Part shown: positions 1 to 4,068 of the stretch, piece after piece
Position numbering within the stretch: position 1 is the stretch's first letter
Layout of the letters: every line of letters begins with the position of its first letter
Source: an uncultured Clostridia bacterium
GTDB taxonomy: Bacteria > Bacillota > Clostridia > UMGS1883
NCBI GenBank assembly: GCA_947629615.1
Contig: CANRER010000096.1
Coordinates: forward strand, 1 to 5,864
DNA length: 5,864 nt
Reading direction: 5' to 3'
Notes under the pieces: generated by a model
Seen by the model: only the letters and a program-made list of their open reading frames with translations
Told to the model about the DNA's origin: nothing
Database searches by the model: none
Position numbers and translations under genes: made by a program

Positions 1-42
1 GGGGAGAAGGAGGAACAGCGAGGTGAGCCGCGTTTCGATTTC
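1..42 (-). other. Coding-like tail in frame after the stop of the leftmost ORF
   Basis: On the minus strand, the codons after the TAA at 45-43 read E-I-E-T-R-L-T-S-L-F-L-L-L-P up to the window edge. Most of these codons end in G or C, as in the neighbouring genes, and the segment is Leu-rich like the start of a membrane helix. No ATG, GTG or TTG in this frame lies between the stop and the edge. It may be the continuation of an interrupted reading frame, the interior of a gene entered from another frame, or chance. Only 14 codons are visible, so confidence is low. Confidence 0.2.
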
Positions 43-54
43 TTAAATCGAAAC
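32..54. repeat. Perfect 10-bp inverted repeat (hairpin) around a stop codon
   Basis: GTTTCGATTT (32-41) and AAATCGAAAC (45-54) are exact reverse complements separated by a 3-nt loop (42-44). The TAA stop of the minus-strand ORF (45-43) sits at the loop. The stem is AT-rich and no T-tract follows on either strand, so it does not look like a standard intrinsic terminator. It could be an mRNA 3' hairpin, a protein-binding palindrome or a junction scar. The symmetry is seen directly; the role is unknown. Confidence 0.6.
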
Positions 55-423
55 AAGCGATACCGAGCTTGTGACGATGCCGGTCTGTGCGTATTTTTCG
101 GCCGGTCCCGTGCCTCCAAGCATTAGCCCCTTATCGACAATGCCGGCCGCCACGTACGACACAACGCCCGCCGTCATCTCGCCCGCGCCCCGCGCCGTCA
201 TAAGGCCGTAGATGGCGTTCGTGATGGAGTTGGTATAGGTCGTCGCCCCGTAGGCGGCCATGCTTGTGGATATGCCGAGCATGGTATCGGCAAAAACGAT
301 GATGGCGAAGGCCCACGACAGGCTTTTTTTGTTGCCGAAAAGCCCCAACCTGAGCAGCACGCCACCGCCCGGCGCGAAGGCGAAATCCCCGGCGGAGCCG
401 TCACATAACCTCGCCGGCGGCAT
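43..423 (-). CDS. Hypothetical small hydrophobic protein downstream of ynbB
   Basis: I do not recognise the family. The frame encodes 126 residues from ATG 423. Codon use through the body is strongly biased to G/C third positions like its neighbours, which supports real coding. Residues 37-60 (beginning WAFAIIVFADTML) form a likely membrane segment preceded by a basic GNKKS stretch. A weaker hydrophobic, Gly/Ala-rich segment lies around 80-100. The ATG overlaps the 3' end of ynbB by 23 nt, with no strong Shine-Dalgarno, so translation may depend on coupling to ynbB; GTG 360 is an alternative start. A 7-base A run (330-324, minus strand) follows the Gly-Asn codons. The stop lies inside a hairpin and coding-like sequence continues in frame after it, so this could be a complete small membrane protein or the front of an interrupted longer one. 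Confidence 0.5.
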   Translation of the reverse strand: MPPARLCDGSAGDFAFAPGGGVLLRLGLFGNKKSLSWAFAIIVFADTMLGISTSMAAYGATTYTNSITNAIYGLMTARGAGEMTAGVVSYVAAGIVDKGLMLGGTGPAEKYAQTGIVTSSVSLVSI

Positions 424-1639
424 ACATAATCGCTATTTTCGCGCTCTCGTAGGTGAGGCCGCCCTGCACAAAGCCCACGTAGGGCGGCTTAATGGGGGCG
501 TCGGCGCTCAGCTCGACGCTAGCGCCGGAAACGAACGTGCCGGCGGCCATTATCACCTGATGGCGGTAGCCGGGCATATCCCAAGGCAGGGGAAGGGCGA
601 AGCTGTCCACCGGGGAGGCGCACTGAATGGCCTGAATGAACTTGACCAGCTTTTCCTCGCTGCCGAACTTGACGGCTTGGATTATGTCGCGGCGGGGGTC
701 GAGCGGGCGGGGGTTGACCTCGAAGCCCAGCTTTTCCATTATGCCCGCGCAAAGAGCCGCCGATTTAAGCGACTGCGCGACCGCGTGCGGAGCCATGAAC
801 AGCCCCTGATACATAAAGCGGTTTTGGCCGAGCGTCGCGCCGACCTCCTTGCCGAGCCCCGGGCAGGTTTGGCGGAAGGCCGCGAGGCGCACGTATTTTT
901 CCCTGCCGGCGATGTAGCCGCCGGTCTGCGCCAGTCCGCCGCCGGGGTTTTTTATCAGCGAGCCGACCGCAAGGTCCGCGCCGACCTGCGTGGGCTCAAG
1001 CCTTTCGGTGAACTCGCCGTAGCAGTTATCGACGATGCAGACGGTTTCGGGACTTATCTCGCGCACAAGGCGGATTATCCGCCCAATCTCCTCCACGCCG
1101 ATGGAATCGCGCCAGTCGTAGCCCTTCGAGCGTTGAATTATCACGGCCTTTACGCCCGGCTTCAGCGCGCGCCCTATGCCCTCGTAATCGGGCCTGCCGC
1201 CGACGAGGGGAACCTCGGCGTAATTCACGCCGAACTCCTTTAGGCTGCCGCCGCCCTCGCCGCTTATGCCGATGACCTCCTCGAGGGTGTCGTAGGGCTT
1301 GCCTGTGACGGCCAGCAGCGTATCGCCCGGGCGCAGCACGGCGAACAGAGCTATCGCGAGGCAGTGGGTGCCGTTGACGATATTGTGGCGCACAAGGGCG
1401 TCCTCGGAGCCGAAAACCTGCGCGTATACCGCGTCGAGCGCGTCGCGGCCCGCGTCGTCGTAGCCGTAGCCCGTGGTGGGGTTGAAGTGGTTCGCGCCGA
1501 TGCGGTGGTCGATAAAGGCCTGAAGCGTCTTTTGCTGATTATATAACGCCGTTTCGTCTATCTCGCGAAAGCGGGGAGCAAGCTCCTCCTCGGTGCGGGC
1601 GGCGAGGGCGGCGATTTCGTTTTTTATCTCGATTTTCAT
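401..1639 (-). CDS. ynbB: Methionine gamma-lyase family PLP enzyme (YnbB / aluminium-resistance protein family)
   Basis: This is a cytoplasmic fold-type I pyridoxal-phosphate enzyme of the Met_gamma_lyase family (Pfam PF06838), best known as Bacillus YnbB and sometimes annotated as an aluminium-resistance protein. It is related to Cys/Met-metabolism lyases, but the true substrate is not established. It has 412 residues from ATG 1639, typical of the family. Visible signatures are the N-terminal HRIGANHFNPTTGYGYDD block, the cofactor-pocket motif DNCYGEF with Asp204 expected to contact the pyridine nitrogen, and SLIKNPGGG with Lys230 as the expected Schiff-base lysine. An in-frame TTG at 1645 would add two residues, but the SD (1650-1656) lies only 4 nt from it and 10 nt from ATG 1639. 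ATG 1639 also overlaps the upstream gene's TGA as ATGA, so I prefer it. It is third in the ftsH operon. Family assignment is near certain; catalytic activity is inferred. Confidence 0.95.
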   Translation of the reverse strand: MKIEIKNEIAALAARTEEELAPRFREIDETALYNQQKTLQAFIDHRIGANHFNPTTGYGYDDAGRDALDAVYAQVFGSEDALVRHNIVNGTHCLAIALFAVLRPGDTLLAVTGKPYDTLEEVIGISGEGGGSLKEFGVNYAEVPLVGGRPDYEGIGRALKPGVKAVIIQRSKGYDWRDSIGVEEIGRIIRLVREISPETVCIVDNCYGEFTERLEPTQVGADLAVGSLIKNPGGGLAQTGGYIAGREKYVRLAAFRQTCPGLGKEVGATLGQNRFMYQGLFMAPHAVAQSLKSAALCAGIMEKLGFEVNPRPLDPRRDIIQAVKFGSEEKLVKFIQAIQCASPVDSFALPLPWDMPGYRHQVIMAAGTFVSGASVELSADAPIKPPYVGFVQGGLTYESAKIAIMYAAGEVM

Positions 1640-2088
1640 TTGCAAAATATCCTTTCAAGCTTATGATATACCCTTTTCGGGAGGCTGACCGCGAGCTTCA
1701 CGGGCGGCCACAGCGCGCCCCAAAGCCGATACCCCACAGAGGACGCGGGCAGGTACCGCCCCTTGCGGTAAACGGCCTTTGTCACGGCGATAATCTGGTC
1801 GCGGCGCACGCCCCTCTCGCGGGCGTACTGGTTGTCGCCGCAGAGGGTGTAACTCCCGCTTCTCTCCAACCCCACCACTCGGTGCAGCACAAACGCGCCG
1901 TCGTCGCGGCGGTAAAAGGGAATGTCGCCCTTTTTCAGCCTCTCGGGCGGAGCCGTCAGCACAACCTCGTCGCGCCCCTCCTTCAGAAAGGGCAGCATAC
2001 TCGCGCCGCGCGGGCGAAAGCGCACCTCGCCGCCCGCGTTGAGCTGCTCCGTCATGACGGGCAGAAGGTCGGCAAAATGAGTATCCAT
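1636..2088 (-). CDS. S24/S26-family serine peptidase, signal-peptidase-like, without membrane anchor
   Basis: The product has 150 residues and a compact signal-peptidase/LexA-type fold. Seen in order: RPRGASMLPF with Ser30 as the expected nucleophile; GRDEVVL; KGDIPFYRRDDG; VLHRVV with His69 where Ser/His (S26B-type) enzymes carry the general base and Ser/Lys enzymes have lysine; and LCGDNQ (Asp85) typical of signal peptidases. There is no N-terminal transmembrane helix. The C-terminus (about 120-150) is Trp/Leu-rich and basic, which could make it associate peripherally with the membrane. I recognise this as a small S24/S26 type seen in gut Firmicutes, whose substrates are unknown. The SD AGGAGG (2100-2095) follows the ftsH stop codon directly, 6 nt before the ATG. 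Its TGA overlaps the ynbB ATG by 4 nt. Family confidence is high. Whether it processes secreted proteins, a regulator or a peptide precursor cannot be told from sequence. Confidence 0.88.
   Translation of the reverse strand: MDTHFADLLPVMTEQLNAGGEVRFRPRGASMLPFLKEGRDEVVLTAPPERLKKGDIPFYRRDDGAFVLHRVVGLERSGSYTLCGDNQYARERGVRRDQIIAVTKAVYRKGRYLPASSVGYRLWGALWPPVKLAVSLPKRVYHKLERIFCK
1650..1656 (-). promoter_or_regulatory. Shine-Dalgarno that fixes the ynbB start
   Basis: GAAAGGA on the minus strand ends 10 nt before ATG 1639 but only 4 nt before the upstream in-frame TTG at 1645. The spacing favours the ATG, which also forms the ATGA overlap with the preceding gene. The SD lies within the last codons of the peptidase gene. 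Confidence 0.65.
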
Positions 2089-2094
2089 AAGCTG

Positions 2095-2100
2095 CCTCCT
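2095..2100 (-). promoter_or_regulatory. Strong Shine-Dalgarno for the S24/S26 peptidase
   Basis: AGGAGG begins on the base immediately after the ftsH TAA stop (TAAAGGAGG) and lies 6 nt before the ATG. The position suggests termination-reinitiation, with a ribosome finishing ftsH placed on the next gene's SD. Confidence 0.85.
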
Positions 2101-3912
2101 TTATCCTTCGTTAAGTATCCGCATAAATTCCTCGCCGGTTATGGTTTCCTTTTCAAGCAGATAGGCCGCCAGCTCGTGCAGCTTATCCATGTCGGCCTTA
2201 AGAATACCTATGGCCTTTTCGTGAGCCTTGCGGATCAACGCCACGACCTCGGCGTCGATTTTCGCGGCGGTTTCGGGACTGCACGCGAGGGTAGTGTCGC
2301 CGCCGAGATACTGGTTCGTGACGGTTTCGAGGGCCGTCATGTCGAAGCTGTCGCTCATGCCGTAGCGGGTTATCATGCCGCGGGCGAGGCGGGTGGCCTG
2401 CTCGATGTCGTTGGCCGCGCCCGTCGTTATCGAGCCGAAAATCAGCTCCTCGGCGGCGCGGCCGCCGGTGAACGTGGCTATTTTGTTAAAGGCCTCGTCG
2501 CGCGTCATAAGGAAACGCTCGTCCTCGTCCACCTGCATGGTGTAGCCCAGCGCGCCCGAGGTGCGGGGAATTATCGTTATCTTATGCACGGGCGCGGAGC
2601 TTGACTGCCGCGCCGCCACAAGCGCGTGGCCTATCTCGTGGTAGGCCACGATTTCTCTTTCACGCTGAGATATGGAGGCGTTCTTGCGCTGATAGCCCGC
2701 GATAACCACCTCCACGCTTTCTTCAAGGTCCTCCTGCCCGACGGCGGAGCGGCCCATGCGCACGGCGCGGAGCGCGGCCTCGTTGACGATGTTCGCTAGC
2801 TCGGCGCCGCTCGCGCCCTGCGTGGCGCGGGCGATGGAGTTGAAGTCCACCGAGCCTTCAAGCTTCACCTTTTTGGCGTGTACCTTCAGTATGGCCTCGC
2901 GGCCCGCCATGTCGGGCAGCTCCACGGGTATGCGGCGGTCGAAGCGACCCGGGCGCAGCAGAGCCTTGTCGAGCGATTCGGGGCGGTTCGTCGCGGCGAG
3001 GATAACCACGCCCTTGTTGCCGTCGAAGCCGTCCATTTCGGTGAGAAGCTGGTTCAGCGTCTGCTCACGCTCGTCGTTGCCGCCCTCGACAGGGCCGCCG
3101 CGCTTTTTGCCTATGGTGTCGATCTCGTCGATGAAAACTATGCAGGGGGCCTTTTCGCCGGCCTGACGGAACAAATCGCGCACCTTGGCCGCGCCCATGC
3201 CGACGAACATTTCAACGAATTCCGAGCCGGAAATCGAGAAAAACGGCACGCCCGCCTCGCCTGCCACGGCCTTCGCCAACAGCGTTTTGCCCGTGCCCGG
3301 AGGCCCCACCAGCAGCGCACCCTTCGGCAGCGACGCGCCGATGTCGGCGTATTTTTTCGGGTTGTGCAAAAAGTCCACAATCTCGCGCAGCGCGTCCTTG
3401 GCCTCGTCCTCGCCGGCGACGTCGGCAAAGGTTTTGCCGGTTTCGTCCTCGGCGTATATCTTCGCCCCCGACTTGCCGAAGCTCATCGTGTTCATGCCGC
3501 CAATCCTGCGGCTGAGCATACGCCCGAAGAATATCATCATGCCTATCGGCAGTATCCACGACAGCAGCACAGAAAGCAGCGGACTCATCTCCTCGGGCAA
3601 ATCCTGCCCGTAGCGCACGCCGTTTTCGTCGAGCAGCGCCGAAAGCTCGCTATTGGTGACGATGTTCGTTTTGTAGTTCGAGCGGTTGCCGTCCTTATCC
3701 ACGGCGATAAAGCGGACGGCATTGTTCTCCACGACGGCCTGCGTCACGCTGTGTGAGCGCACCATGCTCTGGAAGGTGCTGTAGTCCACCTCGGTGAAGG
3801 TGTTGTTCAGATACTGTGGAAAGACAATCGCGTTCAGCAGCAGTAGCACCGCCAACGCCGCCAGATAGTAAAATATTATCGGCTTTTTATGTTTTTTGTC
3901 GTTGTTGTTCAC
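2101..3912 (-). CDS. ftsH: ATP-dependent zinc metalloprotease FtsH
   Basis: FtsH is a membrane-anchored AAA+ protease that forms hexamers, extracts membrane and short-lived cytosolic proteins and degrades them processively. Counting from GTG 3912 it has 603 residues, slightly shorter than many FtsH. In order: TM1 about 12-31; an extracytoplasmic domain about 32-110; TM2 about 111-130; Walker A GPPGTGKT 203-210; pore motif FVG 236-238; Walker B with Asp262-Glu263; second region of homology RPGRFDR 320-326 with Arg323 and Arg326 as likely arginine fingers; zinc motif HEIGH 425-429 with catalytic Glu426; and third zinc ligand Asp502. All key residues are present, so it should be active. An ATG at 3945 gives an 11-residue longer form but lies upstream of the predicted transcription start and lacks an SD. 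GTG 3912 has GAAAGGGG 8 nt upstream. The downstream peptidase and ynbB genes differ from the common tilS-hpt-ftsH setting, so this may be a second FtsH. Confidence 0.97.
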   Translation of the reverse strand: MNNNDKKHKKPIIFYYLAALAVLLLLNAIVFPQYLNNTFTEVDYSTFQSMVRSHSVTQAVVENNAVRFIAVDKDGNRSNYKTNIVTNSELSALLDENGVRYGQDLPEEMSPLLSVLLSWILPIGMMIFFGRMLSRRIGGMNTMSFGKSGAKIYAEDETGKTFADVAGEDEAKDALREIVDFLHNPKKYADIGASLPKGALLVGPPGTGKTLLAKAVAGEAGVPFFSISGSEFVEMFVGMGAAKVRDLFRQAGEKAPCIVFIDEIDTIGKKRGGPVEGGNDEREQTLNQLLTEMDGFDGNKGVVILAATNRPESLDKALLRPGRFDRRIPVELPDMAGREAILKVHAKKVKLEGSVDFNSIARATQGASGAELANIVNEAALRAVRMGRSAVGQEDLEESVEVVIAGYQRKNASISQREREIVAYHEIGHALVAARQSSSAPVHKITIIPRTSGALGYTMQVDEDERFLMTRDEAFNKIATFTGGRAAEELIFGSITTGAANDIEQATRLARGMITRYGMSDSFDMTALETVTNQYLGGDTTLACSPETAAKIDAEVVALIRKAHEKAIGILKADMDKLHELAAYLLEKETITGEEFMRILNEG

Positions 3913-3920
3913 TGTGTCAG

Positions 3921-3928
3921 CCCCTTTC
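3921..3928 (-). promoter_or_regulatory. Shine-Dalgarno supporting the GTG start of ftsH
   Basis: GAAAGGGG on the minus strand is followed by 8 nt and then GTG 3912-3910. No comparable site precedes the in-frame ATG at 3945. Together with the promoter position, this decides the start. Confidence 0.75.
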
Positions 3929-3945
3929 GGACAATTACAATACAT

Positions 3946-3974
3946 ATTGTATCAAAAATCGCATATAAAGTCAA
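3946..3974 (-). promoter_or_regulatory. Sigma-A promoter for the ftsH operon
   Basis: On the minus strand, -35 TTGACT (3974-3969), a 17-bp spacer and -10 TACAAT (3951-3946) lie in order. A TGA directly precedes the -10, giving an extended -10. Transcription should start near 3939-3940, leaving a leader of about 27 nt before the GTG at 3912. This is near consensus for vegetative Firmicutes promoters. No heat-shock CIRCE element or CtsR box is evident. Confidence 0.85.
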
Positions 3975-3993
3975 TCGGATATTTTTTATTAAT

Positions 3994-4014
3994 TTGTTAA
4001 AGAATTATTGACAA
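3994..4014. promoter_or_regulatory. Possible operator: imperfect 21-bp interrupted palindrome
   Basis: TTGTTAA (3994-4000) and TTGACAA (4008-4014) form inverted arms with one mismatch across a 7-nt centre. The right arm contains the whole -35 hexamer of the plus-strand promoter, so a protein bound here could repress the glycosidase gene. The region is AT-rich, and part of the symmetry is forced by the -35 consensus, so chance is a real possibility. No regulator gene is visible in the window. Confidence 0.22.
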
Positions 4015-4036
4015 AATCGGCCCGCTTATGTATTAT
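4008..4036 (+). promoter_or_regulatory. Sigma-A promoter for the LamG/Ig/GH43 gene
   Basis: The consensus -35 TTGACA (4008-4013), a 17-bp spacer and -10 TATTAT (4031-4036) give one of the strongest promoters readable in the window. Transcription should start near 4042-4044, leaving about 26 nt before TTG 4069. It is back-to-back with the ftsH promoter; the two -35 hexamers are separated by 33 bp (3975-4007) of AT-rich DNA that could act as UP-element-like sequence for both. Confidence 0.85.
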
Positions 4037-4053
4037 ATATGATGAAGAATAAT

Positions 4054-4061
4054 GAAAGGGG
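4054..4061 (+). promoter_or_regulatory. Shine-Dalgarno supporting the TTG start
   Basis: GAAAGGGG ends 7 nt before TTG 4069. The same octamer serves ftsH on the other strand. The in-frame ATG at 4042 has no SD and sits at the predicted transcription start, so TTG 4069 is preferred. Confidence 0.75.
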
Positions 4062-4068
4062 AATAGCC

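Noticed and set aside
7..46. Plus-strand AAGGAGG followed by GTG and a 7-codon frame ending in TAA
   Set aside because: It is too short and has no promoter. The purine-rich stretch is more simply the complement of CTC/CTT/TTC codons in minus-strand coding sequence.
32..54. Intrinsic terminator for the ftsH operon
   Set aside because: The stem is perfect but AT-rich and no T-tract follows on the minus strand; what follows is GC-rich and coding-like.
198..404. Alternative minus-strand frame (68 codons) over the small membrane ORF
   Set aside because: Its translation is Pro/Ser/Arg-rich without hydrophobic segments, whereas the 43-423 frame has the local codon bias and a credible membrane helix.
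260..1243. 327-codon open frame on the plus strand
   Set aside because: It is antisense to ynbB, with Ala/Arg/His-rich low-information translation and no start signals. Long shadow frames are expected in GC-rich coding DNA.
1663..2604. 313-codon open frame on the plus strand
   Set aside because: It runs antisense across the peptidase gene and the 3' part of ftsH, both of which have firm family motifs on the minus strand.
2878..3756. 292-codon open frame on the plus strand
   Set aside because: It is antisense to the AAA+ and membrane region of ftsH, with composition typical of a mirrored frame and no initiation signals.
4052..4066. Mini-ORF M-K-G-E-stop just before TTG 4069
   Set aside because: Its ATG overlaps the SD of the main gene and has no SD of its own, so it is unlikely to be a regulatory leader peptide.
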